This document shows, piece after piece, positions 35,863 to 46,100 of a stretch of DNA of 64,000 nt. The stretch is from Methylomarinovum caldicuralii. Lineage in GTDB: Bacteria; Pseudomonadota; Gammaproteobacteria; Methylococcales; Methylothermaceae. The notes below the pieces were generated by a model. The model had not been told where the DNA came from and searched no databases. It saw only the letters and a program-made list of their open reading frames with translations. Position 1 is the first letter of the stretch, and every line of letters begins with the position of its first letter. The DNA lies in NCBI RefSeq assembly GCF_033126985.1, contig NZ_AP024714.1:806001-870000 (forward strand). Reading direction: 5' to 3'. The translations under genes were made by a program, and so were the position numbers.

Positions 35863-37877
35863 TCCGCCGGGTACCAGACCAGACGTCCCTGCCGCTGCTG
35901 AAAGCGGTAAAGCCGGCCGGCGGCGGTGAGCTCGGCAGGATGCCCGGCCGGCAGATCTTCCTTCAGCTGCTGGTAGCAGGCCGTTATCCGCCGGGCCAGC
36001 GTCGGGGCGGAAAAGCAGAAGGATTGCAACGTCAGCGCCTCCCCGCCCTGTTGATACAGGCGGCAGAGGGCGTCGAGCCAGCCTTCCAGTTCCTGATAGC
36101 GGTGGCTTTCCCATTCCCCCCAGGTGTTGAGGGTGAGGATTTCCAGGGTCTGGAGCAGGCATTGGCGTTCGGCGCCGTAGTCGAGCGGATCGAAGCGGGC
36201 GCTGGCGATCTCGAAATCCCCGCGCCGGGGGCGGGTGGGACGGCCCAGATTGGCGGCCAGCAAGGCCCGCTGCAGTCTTGCCGGCCGTGCGAAGGCGTCC
36301 AGTTCCGGTTCCCCGGCGGCCTCGAGAAAACACCGGAGTTCGCGGTTGAGGGCGGCCAGTTCCGCCGCCGTCACCGGGGTCTCGGGCGGCAGTTGCCAGC
36401 GGGTGGCGGGGACGGCGAGCCGGTTGACCCAGCTCCAGGCCAGGGCGCCGAGAAGGGTGTCGGCCTGATGCAACGGCGTCGGTGATTCGCCGGGAAGGGC
36501 GATCTGCCACCGTTCGGTTTCCGGATCCCGGGACAGCTGCAGCCACGGTTCCGGATCGGCGCGCAGGCGCAGGACCGGAACCTTGCCCGGGCGACTGCCG
36601 AGCACCGCCTGCAGGCGCCGGGTCAGCAGCTGCATGTCCGCCGTGGGAGTCTCCGGTTCTCCGGCGAGGCGGCGGATCGTGGCGTAGGCGTTCTCCAGGG
36701 CGTCGGTCAGCGCCTGCCATTCCTCCAGCGCCTGGGTGATCGTCAGCGTGCCGCGACGGCGGGGTGGCGGCAGTTCGCCGCGTTGTACCAGGGTCGCCGC
36801 CAGGCGGCGGTAGTCCGGATGCCGCTCGGTGTCGCCGATCTTGAGGGCGAAGCAGTGGCGGGTGAGCTGCACCAGTGCTGGCGCTCCCGTCCGCTGGGCG
36901 GCCTCGGTGGCGCGGCGGTACAGCAGCAGATACGGATCGAGGGCGAAGGGATCGGGGGTGCCTGCGTGCACCGCGGCCTTGATGGTGGTGGCGAGCCAGC
37001 GCGGCCGCGGGTGGTCGGCGGCGTAGTCGAGCAGCAGCAGCAGCTTGAGCAGGGCCTTGTGGGGGGCGTCGAGGGCCTTGTGCAGATGCCACAGGCCGGC
37101 GCTGACCAGTTCCTGCGTCGGCAGCCGTTCCAGGCCGCCGAGGTCGATGAGGCCGCCGGGATCGATGAAACGCTTGCCGAGGAGAAAATCGGCGTATTCA
37201 CGGTAACGCCCTTCCCATTCCGGCGGCACCAGCCACCACAACGGCCGCTGCCCGGCCAGATGGATGGCGGTGCGGTAGAACTCCTCCAGCAGCAGGATGT
37301 GCAGGGTACTGCCGGCGCTTTCCTTGGACAGCGCGGGCGGGATCCCCCGGCGCAATGCCTCCGGCGACACCAGGAAGCAGTGCAGCTCCAGCCCGAAACC
37401 GGCCATCCAGTCCTCGATGGCGCGGCATTTGGCCTGCAGGGCCGCCAGATCGCCGACCTCCAGATCGCTGCGGTGGCAGATCCACAGATCCAGGTCGCTG
37501 CCGCGGGAAAACGCGATGCTGCCGACGCTGCCCATCAGAAACAGCGCCAGCAGCGGGGCTTCGGAATGGCCGCGGAGGCGGTGGTCGAGGCCGGGAAAGT
37601 GGCGTCTGGCCGCCCGGCGCATGAAGGGATCGGGACGATAGTCGCGGATGCCGGCGGGAGCCGGGCCGAGATCGTAGCCGGGCAGGGCGGGATGGTGCTG
37701 GTGCAGCAGCAGCGGCAGCAGTGCCAGGGCGTCGCGCTGGCGGGGGCTGAAGGTGTTCGCCAGCAGCTGCAGCCGCTGGCGGTGGAAATGGAGGAAGCGC
37801 CGGATCAGGTGGTTGAGATCGCGGCGGCTGATTTCTCCGCCCGGCGCCGCCAGACGGATGGCGCGTGCCCGGTTCAA
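35859..37877 (-). CDS. cyaA: Class I adenylate cyclase, short form
   Basis: About 672 residues from a probable TTG start at 37877 (no ATG near the family N terminus). It follows E. coli CyaA throughout: MGSVGSIAFSRGSDLDLW (residues 115-132, nucleotidyltransferase GS..SDLD), LLLEEFYRTAIHLAGQR, WLDLGGL-type IDLGGLERL, LDPYLLLYRR, and the C-terminal QSFCFSAPTLARRI. E. coli CyaA has 848 residues; the glucose-responsive C-terminal part is shortened here. It begins 8 bp after the GGDEF gene's stop, so the two are one transcript. Makes cAMP. Confidence 0.88.
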   Translation of the reverse strand: MNRARAIRLAAPGGEISRRDLNHLIRRFLHFHRQRLQLLANTFSPRQRDALALLPLLLHQHHPALPGYDLGPAPAGIRDYRPDPFMRRAARRHFPGLDHRLRGHSEAPLLALFLMGSVGSIAFSRGSDLDLWICHRSDLEVGDLAALQAKCRAIEDWMAGFGLELHCFLVSPEALRRGIPPALSKESAGSTLHILLLEEFYRTAIHLAGQRPLWWLVPPEWEGRYREYADFLLGKRFIDPGGLIDLGGLERLPTQELVSAGLWHLHKALDAPHKALLKLLLLLDYAADHPRPRWLATTIKAAVHAGTPDPFALDPYLLLYRRATEAAQRTGAPALVQLTRHCFALKIGDTERHPDYRRLAATLVQRGELPPPRRRGTLTITQALEEWQALTDALENAYATIRRLAGEPETPTADMQLLTRRLQAVLGSRPGKVPVLRLRADPEPWLQLSRDPETERWQIALPGESPTPLHQADTLLGALAWSWVNRLAVPATRWQLPPETPVTAAELAALNRELRCFLEAAGEPELDAFARPARLQRALLAANLGRPTRPRRGDFEIASARFDPLDYGAERQCLLQTLEILTLNTWGEWESHRYQELEGWLDALCRLYQQGGEALTLQSFCFSAPTLARRITACYQQLKEDLPAGHPAELTAAGRLYRFQQRQGRLVWYPAD

Positions 37878-37884
37878 GTTGCGC

Positions 37885-38664
37885 TCAGGACAGCAAGGCG
37901 CTGAGGTCGATTTCCTGATCCTGGGACACCCGCTTGAGCAGCTTGCCCAGATCGTCTCCCTTGTTCCAGGCGGCGACGCCGTAGCGGATCTTGCCTTCGC
38001 CGTCCTGGAGCTGGACGGCGGCGCGGTCGCTGAGGAGCTTGACCGCCAGCTCGCGGGCATCCTCCAGGCCGGTTTCCGGCAGCACCAGCAGGAAGGTGTT
38101 GTCGTCCAGGAGGCCGATTTCGTCGGCCCAGCGGAGTTTGTCCTTGAGCGCCTGGCTCAGCGTCCGCATCAGCTCCCGGCGCCGGGCCTCGTCGCTGTCG
38201 ATCTCGAGACTGAGGCGGATGACCGCCAGCGGGTTCTCGTAACGGCGGCTGCGGCTGATCTGACGGTCCAGCTCCCGCAGGATGGCGCGGCGGTTCTGCA
38301 GCCCGGTGACCGGATCGCGGGTTTCCAGGGTTTCGAGGCGTTGCCGCAGCGCTTCAAGCTCGTCGATCATGCGCCGCTGCTCGGTGACGTCGGCGAAATA
38401 ATGCGCTTCCCCTTCGGGAAGCGCATGGACGGAGTGGCGCTGGAACCAGCGGATCCCGTCGGGCGTGGCGACCTCCACCAGATCCTCCCGCCACAGACTC
38501 AGCGGCGTGTCCGCCAAGGGGCGGCCGATGAATTCCCCTTTGGGGCGGCCGGCCAGATCGGCCAGGGTCTGATTGAGCCAGGCGATCCGGTTCTGGCGGA
38601 CGATGAGGACAGCCAAGGGGGCCTTGTCGAGCGCGACGCTCAGGTCATCTTGGGTGACGATCAT
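37885..38664 (-). CDS. PAS plus degenerate GGDEF domain protein
   Basis: 259 residues. PAS domain about 10-95 (PLAVLIVRQNRIAWLNQTLADLAG; DVTEQRRMIDELEALRQ linker), then a GGDEF domain about 110-250 beginning RDPVTGLQNRRAILREL. The catalytic loop that should read GG(D/E)EF is LLDDNTF (185-191), so diguanylate cyclase activity is very unlikely. It probably senses a cofactor or GTP/c-di-GMP and passes the signal to its partner. Start at ATG 38664; cotranscribed with the adenylate cyclase downstream. Confidence 0.85.
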   Translation of the reverse strand: MIVTQDDLSVALDKAPLAVLIVRQNRIAWLNQTLADLAGRPKGEFIGRPLADTPLSLWREDLVEVATPDGIRWFQRHSVHALPEGEAHYFADVTEQRRMIDELEALRQRLETLETRDPVTGLQNRRAILRELDRQISRSRRYENPLAVIRLSLEIDSDEARRRELMRTLSQALKDKLRWADEIGLLDDNTFLLVLPETGLEDARELAVKLLSDRAAVQLQDGEGKIRYGVAAWNKGDDLGKLLKRVSQDQEIDLSALLS

Positions 38665-38724
38665 GAGGAGTTTCCCATAGATGCGGATGATTCTGACAGT
38701 ATGGCACAACTGCTCAGATAGGGG

Positions 38725-40140
38725 TCAAGTCCCGTGCGGGGGCTTGCCGCCCGGCAGCTGTGCCAACCGCGCCCGTGCTTCCTCGACCGCCTGCCGCACC
38801 CGCTCCGGGGCGGTGCCGCCGTAATGACGGCGGGCGGCGACCGAGCCTTCCAGGGTCAGCACTTCATAAACGTCCTCCCCGATGGCCGGACACAGCGCCT
38901 GCAGCGCCGCCAGCGGCAGCTCGGCCAGATCGCAGCCTGCTTCCATCGCCTGCCGTACCGCCTTGCCGACGATTTCGTGGGCGTCGCGGAAGGGCACGCC
39001 CTTGCGCACCAGGTAATCGGCCAGATCGGTGGCGGTGGCGAACCCCTGGCGGGCGGCGGCCTTCATCCGCTCGCGCTTGGGGCGGACGTGGGGCATCATG
39101 TCGGCGAAGGCGCGCAGGCAGGCACGCACCGTGTCGACGGCGTCGAACAGCGGTTCCTTGTCCTCCTGGTTGTCCTTGTTGTAGGCCAGCGGCTGGGCCT
39201 TCATCAGCGTCAAAAGTCCCATCAGGTGACCGAACACCCGCCCGCTCTTGCCGCGCACCAGTTCCGGCACGTCTGGGTTCTTCTTCTGCGGCATGATCGA
39301 GGAGCCGGTGCAGAAGGCGTCGGGCAGCTCGACGAAATCGAACTGGGCCGAGGTCCACAGCACCAGTTCCTCGGAGAAGCGCGACAGGTGCATGAGGATC
39401 AGGGAGGCGCAGGCTGCAAATTCGATGGCGAAGTCGCGGTCGGAGACGGCATCAAGGGAGTTGGCCGCCGGCCGCTCGAAGCCCAGCAGCCCGGCGGTGT
39501 AGAAACGGTCGATGGGGTAGGGGGTGCCGGCCAGGGCGGCGGCGCCCAGGGGCATGACGTTGACCCGGCGGCGGCAGTCGAGAAGGCGCTCGCGGTCGCG
39601 CTGGAGCATCTCGAACCAGGCCAGGAGGTGATGGCCGAAGGTGACCGGCTGGGCCACCTGCAGATGGGTAAAGCCGGGCATGATGGTGTCGGCCTCGCGT
39701 TCGGCCAGGTCCAGCAGGGCGGTCTGCAGCCGCGTCAACTCGGCCAGGATCCGGTCGATCTCGTCGCGCAGCCACAGGCGGATGTCGGTGGCCACCTGGT
39801 CGTTGCGGGAACGGGCGGTGTGGAGCTTCTTGCCGGCATCGCCGATCAGCTCGGTCAGGCGCGCCTCGATGTTCATGTGGACGTCCTCCAAGGCCACCGA
39901 CCACTGGAATTCCCCCCCCTCGATCTCGTCCAATATCCGCTGCAGCCCGGAAACGATGGCCCGGCATTCCGCCTCCGTGAGCACGCCGATCTTGTGCAGC
40001 ATCCGGGCGTGGGCGATGGAGCCCTGAATGTCGTAGGGGGCCAGGCGCTGGTCGAAAGAGACCGAGGCGGTGAATTCCTCGACGAATTTGTCGGTGGGCT
40101 GGCTGAAACGGCCGCCCCAGGGTTTGTCCTGCGTGGTCAT
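38725..40140 (-). CDS. argH: Argininosuccinate lyase
   Basis: 471 residues; last step of arginine synthesis (argininosuccinate to arginine and fumarate). [19 protein letters not shown] start, [18 protein letters not shown]-equivalent [16 protein letters not shown], and the fumarase/lyase signature [12 protein letters not shown] with the catalytic serine are all present. Intact. Divergent from the HAD phosphatase gene (about 40 bp plus leader); upstream of the GGDEF/cyclase pair but separated by 60 bp. Confidence 0.97.
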   Translation of the reverse strand: MTTQDKPWGGRFSQPTDKFVEEFTASVSFDQRLAPYDIQGSIAHARMLHKIGVLTEAECRAIVSGLQRILDEIEGGEFQWSVALEDVHMNIEARLTELIGDAGKKLHTARSRNDQVATDIRLWLRDEIDRILAELTRLQTALLDLAEREADTIMPGFTHLQVAQPVTFGHHLLAWFEMLQRDRERLLDCRRRVNVMPLGAAALAGTPYPIDRFYTAGLLGFERPAANSLDAVSDRDFAIEFAACASLILMHLSRFSEELVLWTSAQFDFVELPDAFCTGSSIMPQKKNPDVPELVRGKSGRVFGHLMGLLTLMKAQPLAYNKDNQEDKEPLFDAVDTVRACLRAFADMMPHVRPKRERMKAAARQGFATATDLADYLVRKGVPFRDAHEIVGKAVRQAMEAGCDLAELPLAALQALCPAIGEDVYEVLTLEGSVAARRHYGGTAPERVRQAVEEARARLAQLPGGKPPHGT

Positions 40141-40218
40141 GAGGATCTCCTTGTGGCTTGGGCGGGACGATTATAGCGAAGTATGATAGTGCGATCTGAA
40201 TCGGGAGAAAGCAATCAC

Positions 40219-41043
40219 GTGGATAAGAAACGACCTTTGGCGGGCGCGCGCGCCCTCATCATCGACATGGACGGGGTGCTGTGGCACGGCAGTCAGCCGC
40301 TGCCCGGCATCCGGGAATTCTTCGCCGCCCTGCGGGCGCGGCGGCTGCCCTTCGTCCTGGCCACCAACAACGCCAGTTCCACCCCGGCGCAGTACGTGGC
40401 CAAGCTGGCCGGCATGGGCGTCGAGGTGAGCGAGGATGAAATCCTCACCTCCGGCATCGCCACCGCCGCGTGGCTGGCCCAGCGCCGCGATCCCGCCTCC
40501 ACCCGGGTCTATGCCATCGGCGAGGCGGGGCTGACCGAGCCGCTGCGGCAGGAAGGCTTCACTTTGGCCTGCAGCCACAAGGAAGGCGAGGACTGGCAGG
40601 CCGACGTGGTGGTGGTGGGCAAGGACGAAACCCTGACCTGGGACAAGCTCGCCACCGCCACCCTCAACCTCAACCGCGGCGCCGAGTTCATCGGCACCAA
40701 TGCCGACGTCACCCTGCCGATGGAGCTGGGCATCAGCCACGGCAACGGCGCCATCCTCGCCGCCCTCACCGCCGCCACCGGCCGTGAGCCCACCATCATC
40801 GGCAAGCCGGAACCGGAACTGTACCGTCAGGCGTTGCGACGCCTCGAAGCCGCGCTGGAGGACGTGGTGGCCATCGGCGACCGGCTGGAGACCGACATCC
40901 TCGGCGCGGTGCGGGCCGGCATCCGCAGCCTGATGGTGCTGACCGGCGTCTCCAGGGAAGCCGACCTGGCCCAGGTGGACTACCGGCCCGACTGGATTCT
41001 GGCCGACATCCGCGAGGTTACCCGGGTTCTGGAGGAAGGTTGA
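40219..41043 (+). CDS. HAD-IIA family sugar/nucleotide phosphatase (NagD/PGP-like)
   Basis: 274 residues from GTG 40219. HAD motif I DMDGVLW (nucleophile and acid aspartates), motif II TNNAS, motif III lysine in IGKPEPELY, motif IV GDRLETDI. The C2 cap between motifs II and III is the NagD/phosphoglycolate phosphatase type. GTG 40219 has GGGAGA at -11; the ATG at 40183 overlaps a TATGAT -10-like box and lacks a ribosome site, so it was not chosen. Substrate not assignable. Confidence 0.87.
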   Translation: MDKKRPLAGARALIIDMDGVLWHGSQPLPGIREFFAALRARRLPFVLATNNASSTPAQYVAKLAGMGVEVSEDEILTSGIATAAWLAQRRDPASTRVYAIGEAGLTEPLRQEGFTLACSHKEGEDWQADVVVVGKDETLTWDKLATATLNLNRGAEFIGTNADVTLPMELGISHGNGAILAALTAATGREPTIIGKPEPELYRQALRRLEAALEDVVAIGDRLETDILGAVRAGIRSLMVLTGVSREADLAQVDYRPDWILADIREVTRVLEEG

Positions 41044-41093
41044 TATAGGAAGGATTACAATGGCGGGACGATCATTGCAAGAGGAGGGGAACC

Positions 41094-41297
41094 ATGACCA
41101 TCGACCGTATCGTTCTCGCTGTCGCCGGCAGCCTGATCCTGATCTCCGTGCTGCTGGCGGTGTTTCACGACCAGCGCTGGCTGTGGCTGACGGCCTTCGT
41201 CGGCGCCAACATGCTGCAGTCGGCCTTCACCGGTTTCTGCCCGCTGGCGATCCTGCTCAAAAAGCTGGGCAAGCGGCCGGGGCCGGCGTTCGAATAA
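41094..41297 (+). CDS. DUF2892 small membrane protein (YgaP C-terminal-like)
   Basis: 67 residues with two hydrophobic helices and the family core IDRIVLAVAGSLILIS and FTGFCPLAILLKKLG. In some bacteria this domain is fused to a rhodanese (YgaP); here it is alone. AGGAGGGG precedes the ATG. The conserved cysteine in TGFCP is present. Situated between the HAD phosphatase and dhaK, 16 bp before dhaK. Confidence 0.88.
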   Translation: MTIDRIVLAVAGSLILISVLLAVFHDQRWLWLTAFVGANMLQSAFTGFCPLAILLKKLGKRPGPAFE

Positions 41298-41313
41298 ATC
41301 CAAGGGAGGCGAC

Positions 41314-42321
41314 ATGAAAAAATTCATCAACCACGTCGATACCCTGCTCGACGAGAGCCTGCGGGGCTTCGCCAAGGCCCATGCCGATCTGGTGGAGGTC
41401 AGCTTCAGTCCGCGTTTCGTGCGCCGCAAGGAGGTAGCCCCGGGTAAGGTGGCGCTGATTTCCGGGGGTGGGGCCGGCCACGAACCGCTCCACACCGGTT
41501 TCGTCGGCAGGGGGATGCTCGACGCCGCCTGTCCGGGGCAGGTCTTCACCTCGCCCACCCCGGACCAGATGCTTGCCGCCGCCGAGGCGGTCGCCGGCGA
41601 TCAGGGGGTGCTGTTCATCGTCAAGAACTATGCCGGCGATGTGATGAACTTCGAGATGGCGGCGGAAATGCTCGACTGTCCCAGCCGCACGGTGCTGGTG
41701 CAGGACGACATCGCCCTACCCAAGGAGCACGAAATCGGCCGCCGCGGGGTGGCCGGCACCACCATCGTCGAGAAGATCGTCGGCGCTGCCGCTGAGGAAG
41801 GCCGCTCCCTCGACGACCTCAAGACCCTCGGCGACCGGGTGGCGGAAAACACAGCCAGCATCGGCGTGGCCCTGAGCGGCTGTCACGTACCGGCCTTGGG
41901 CGGCCCCACCTTCGAGCTGCCGCCGGACAAGATCGAATTCGGCGTCGGCATCCACGGCGAGCACGGCCGCGAGATCGCCGAATTCGCCAGCGCCACCGAG
42001 ATCGTCAAGCGCATGGTGGAGGCCATCAACGAGGAACTGCAGCCGAAACGGGGCGACAAGGTCCTGCTCCACGTCAACGGCCTCGGTGCCACCACCCTGA
42101 TGGAGCTGTACCTGGTCTATGAACTGGCCCACGAATTCTGGCACCAGGAAGGCGTGGAAATCGCCCGCTCCCTGGTGGGCAACTATACCACCGCCCTGGA
42201 CATGGCCGGATGCTCCGTCACCCTCACCCGCCTTGACGACGAGATGATCCGCCTGTGGGATGCGCCGGTGCATACGGCGGCGTTGCGCTGGGGATATGAT
42301 CACACGGGACCCAACAGCTAA
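41314..42321 (+). CDS. dhaK: Dihydroxyacetone kinase subunit DhaK
   Basis: 335 residues. Binds dihydroxyacetone covalently through the histidine of the GVGIHGEHGRE segment (about residue 212-215); GGGAGHEPLHTGFVG near residue 52 and the NYAGDVMNFEMA stretch are family hallmarks. Strong AAGGGAGG before the ATG. The partner DhaL is on the opposite strand, convergent, 111 bp away; no PTS-type DhaM was found. Feeds DHA into glycolysis as DHAP. Confidence 0.95.
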   Translation: MKKFINHVDTLLDESLRGFAKAHADLVEVSFSPRFVRRKEVAPGKVALISGGGAGHEPLHTGFVGRGMLDAACPGQVFTSPTPDQMLAAAEAVAGDQGVLFIVKNYAGDVMNFEMAAEMLDCPSRTVLVQDDIALPKEHEIGRRGVAGTTIVEKIVGAAAEEGRSLDDLKTLGDRVAENTASIGVALSGCHVPALGGPTFELPPDKIEFGVGIHGEHGREIAEFASATEIVKRMVEAINEELQPKRGDKVLLHVNGLGATTLMELYLVYELAHEFWHQEGVEIARSLVGNYTTALDMAGCSVTLTRLDDEMIRLWDAPVHTAALRWGYDHTGPNS

Positions 42322-42432
42322 CAAGTGGGTCAACATGGACTGGCAATTCCGCTGCGCTTCATTGCCAGCCAGTTATCCCTGTCGGTAAGCAGACCGGGAC
42401 GGGCCCGCTTAACGCAGAGCCGAGCGACGGCT

Positions 42433-43065
42433 TCAGCGCGTCATCTCTTCCGCCAGCCTGTCCGCAACCGCGCAAATCATCAGCTGGCCGGTCCGTGCCC
42501 CGGCATCGACGATACCGCGGGCGCGTTCGCCCAGATAGGAGGCCCGCCCCTTGGTGGCCAGCATGTCGCGGGTCGATTCCATCCCTTCGGTGGCCACCGC
42601 TTTGACTTCCTCCAATACTTGGTTGAGGTCCTTGCCCTCCCCGGCGGCCCGTTTCAGATAGGCGGCCACGGGAACCAGGGTGTCCAACATGGTCTTTTCC
42701 CCCACATCGGAGCGGCCGCGCTGTTTCATGGCCTCGACCCCAGCTTCGAGGGCTTCGGCGAAGTTGGCTAGATTCATCTCCTTGCCCTTCAGCTGTTTCG
42801 CCAGGGTCATGAACAGGGTGGCGTAGAGGGAGCCGGATGCGCCGCCGATCTGGCTCATGAGGGTCATGGCCATCTTTTGCAGCGCCTGACTCCAGTCGTC
42901 CAGCGCGGCCAGTTCGTCGCTTTGCGCCAGTAGGGCTTTGAGGCCCCGCTGCAGGTTGGTGACGTGGTCGCCGTCGCCCAGGGTTTTGTCCAGTTCGGTG
43001 ACCTCCTCGGCGTGGGCGTCGATGGCCGCCAGTGCGGCCTGGATGAGTTCCGGAATTGCGGGCAT
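42433..43065 (-). CDS. dhaL: Dihydroxyacetone kinase subunit DhaL
   Basis: 210 residues; the nucleotide-binding kinase subunit. Metal-binding acidic motif DKTLGDGDHVTNLQRG (about 27-42), SQIGGASGSLYATLF, GRSDVGEKTMLDTLVP and the C-terminal TKGRASYLGERARG all match DhaL. Start ATG 43065 gives the family N terminus. Gene orientation opposite to dhaK is unusual; the usual order is dhaKL(M) in one operon. Divergent from the SNF2 helicase by 78 bp. Confidence 0.95.
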   Translation of the reverse strand: MPAIPELIQAALAAIDAHAEEVTELDKTLGDGDHVTNLQRGLKALLAQSDELAALDDWSQALQKMAMTLMSQIGGASGSLYATLFMTLAKQLKGKEMNLANFAEALEAGVEAMKQRGRSDVGEKTMLDTLVPVAAYLKRAAGEGKDLNQVLEEVKAVATEGMESTRDMLATKGRASYLGERARGIVDAGARTGQLMICAVADRLAEEMTR

Positions 43066-43143
43066 GGATGTCCTTCTGTCTCGTTTGTGGGAGAATTGAA
43101 AAAATTTACCGGTCAAACCACCGGGCAAGCGATAACCATCATC

Positions 43144-46100
43144 ATGCCATTGAACCTCACATATACCAAGATCCGCCGCCTCTGTGATGATCTTTATTTC
43201 GAGCGCGGGCGGGACTACTACCAACAGGGCCGGGTCATCTCCCTCGAGGTCGAACGGGAAGCGGACAATCTGATCGTGTTCCGCGCCCAGGTGCGTGGCA
43301 GCGGCGGGCGCGTTTACGGCCAGTTCGTCCGTATCCAGGAGCGCTACGGCAGTCTGGCGCTGAAGGGCGAGTGTTCCTGCCCGGTGGGCTACAACTGCAA
43401 GCACGTGGTCGCCGCCTGTTTCCGTTATCTGAATCTGTACGGCGATCGCCCCCGGTTGACGCTCGATCTGCTCCGTTCCCCCCAATCCGTGGGCGGGCCC
43501 GGGCAGCCGGGGGAGACGGTGCTGTTTTACCGCATCACCCTGGACCGGGAGCAAGCGGCGCCGCTGGTGGAGTTGTGTTACGCGCGTATCCGCAAGAACG
43601 GCCAGCCCGGCGCCTTGCGGCCGGCCAAAGCCGGGATGATGTCCGATCCCTACTACGGCAGCCGGTACCATTTCCCCGATTACGTCAATCCGGAGGACCG
43701 CCCCATCGTGCATCTGATCGACGCGCTGCGGGAGGAATTCTCCCTGCCGCTGCTGAAGGGCCGTCTGGGCTGTCTGGCGTTGCGGCAGATGATCGACACC
43801 GGCCGTTGTTTCGTCGGGGGTGTGGACCGACCGCTGCGTTTGACCGAGGAAGTCCGTCCGGTGCGGTTCCAATGGCGCCCGGTGTCCGGCGGCAAGATTC
43901 TGGAGGCAATCGCCGAACCGGAAGCCCGGGTGATTCCCACCGACCCGCCGTTGTGGCTCGACCTGGAACGGGGCGAGGCAGGGCCGCTGGCGCAGGTGCC
44001 CCGGCCGGAACTTCTGACCGCCCCCTTCCTGCCGGAGACGGACATCCCCCGTTTCACCTCCCAGTTGCTGCTGGAATTCCCCGAGCTGCCGGTGCCGCCG
44101 CCGGTGGAGCTGCCGCTGGAGGAGATCCAGGGACAGACGCCGGTCCCGGAACTGACGTTGGCGCTGCACGGGGAAGGCGATCTGCCCTACCGCCTGCGGC
44201 TGGGTTTTGACTATCAGGGAATCCGCGTGATGGCAGGCGGCGCGGCGGTAGGGCTGTTTCGCGGCAAGGACAAACTGATCCGCTTCCGCCGGGACGAAGC
44301 CGCCGAGACGGCGGCCCTGGGCCGTCTGGAGACGGCCGGTTTCGTGCTTGAGCAGGAGGGAGTGCTGGTTCCCGCCGACGCGGATGCCGGTCGGCTGCGG
44401 CATTTCGTCGAGGAGGTTTTGCCCTGCCTGGAGGCGGAGGGCTGGCGGATCGAACGCGAGGCCGGTTTCAATCCTCGCTTCCTCGACGAGGACCAGCTGG
44501 AGGCCAGCACAGAGGAGGACGAGGCCGGCTGGTTCGATCTGCGCTTCGATCTGGACCTGGACGGCCAGAAGGTCCCGGTGCTGCCGCTGCTGGTGCCGCT
44601 GCTCGAGCGTTACGACCGTCCCGAGGACCTGCCGGAGACCGTCACTGTGCCTCTGGGGGAACAGCGTTTTCTGACCCTGCGGGCCGAGAAGCTGCGGCCG
44701 TTTTTGGAGATCCTCTACGAGTTGTACGACCGCGAGTCCGACTCGCTCCAGTTGTCCCGTTACGACGCTGCCCGCCTGGCGGAGCTGGAGGACGCCAGCC
44801 TGCGCCTGAAGGGAGCGGAAAAACTGCGCGAGCTGGGCCGCCGGCTGCGGGATTTCCAGGGACTGGCGCCGGTTTCCCCGCCGCGGGGACTGCGCTGCGA
44901 GCTGCGTCCCTACCAGGCGTTCGGCTTGAGCTGGCTGCAGTTCCTGCGCGAATACGAGCTGGGCGGCATCCTCGCCGACGACATGGGGCTGGGGAAGACA
45001 GTCCAGACCCTGGCCCACCTGCTGCTGGAGAAGGAGCAGGGGCGTCTGGACCGGCCGGCCCTGGTGGTCGCTCCCACCAGCCTGATGAGCAACTGGCGCC
45101 GCGAGGCGGAACGCTTCGCCCCGGATCTGAAGGTGCTGGTGCTCCACGGCCCCCAGCGCCACGAACATTTCTCCCGGATCGGAGAGCACGACTTGGTGCT
45201 GACCACCTATCCGCTGCTGCCCCGCGACGAGGAAGTGCTGAAGGCCCAGGCGTGGTCGTTTCTGATTCTGGACGAGGCCCAGACGGTCAAGAACCCGCGC
45301 ACCCAAGCCGCCCGCATCGTGCGCCGCCTGCAGGCCCGTCACCGCCTGTGCCTGACCGGCACCCCGCTGGAAAACCACTTGGGGGAGCTGTGGGCCCAAT
45401 TCGACTTCCTCATGCCCGGATTTCTCGGCGACCTGGAACAGTTCACCCGTCTCTACCGTACCCCGATCGAGAAGCACGGCGACGAGGACTGCCGCCGGCG
45501 TCTGGCGCGCCGGGTCGCGCCCTTTCTGCTGCGCCGCACCAAGGCCGAGGTGGAAAAGGATCTGCCGCCCAAGACCGAGATGGTCCGCAGCGTTGCGCTG
45601 CACCCCAAGCAGGCGGCGGTCTACGAGAGCATTCGGGTGGCGATGGAGAGCCAGGTGCGCCAGGCCATCGAAACCAAGGGACTGGCCCGCAGCCAGATCG
45701 CCATCCTCGACGCCCTGCTGAAGCTGCGTCAGGTGTGCTGCGATCCCCGGTTGGTGAAACTGGACAAGGCCAAGGTGGTCCCTTCGGCCAAGCTCGACCT
45801 GCTGGCCGAAATGCTGCCGGAGCTTTTGGCCGAGGGCCGGCGGGTGCTGCTGTTCTCCCAGTTCACCTCGATGCTGGGGCGGATCGAGGAGGCGATTCTC
45901 AAGCCCCAAGGCATCCCCTATGCCAAGCTCACCGGCCAGACCCGCAAGCGCGACGAGGCCATCGAGCGCTTCAAGCGTGGCGACGTCGATCTGTTCCTGA
46001 TTTCCCTCAAGGCCGGGGGCGTCGGCCTCAATCTCACCGAGGCCGACACCGTCATCCTCTACGATCCCTGGTGGAACCCCGCGGTCGAAGCCCAGGCCAC

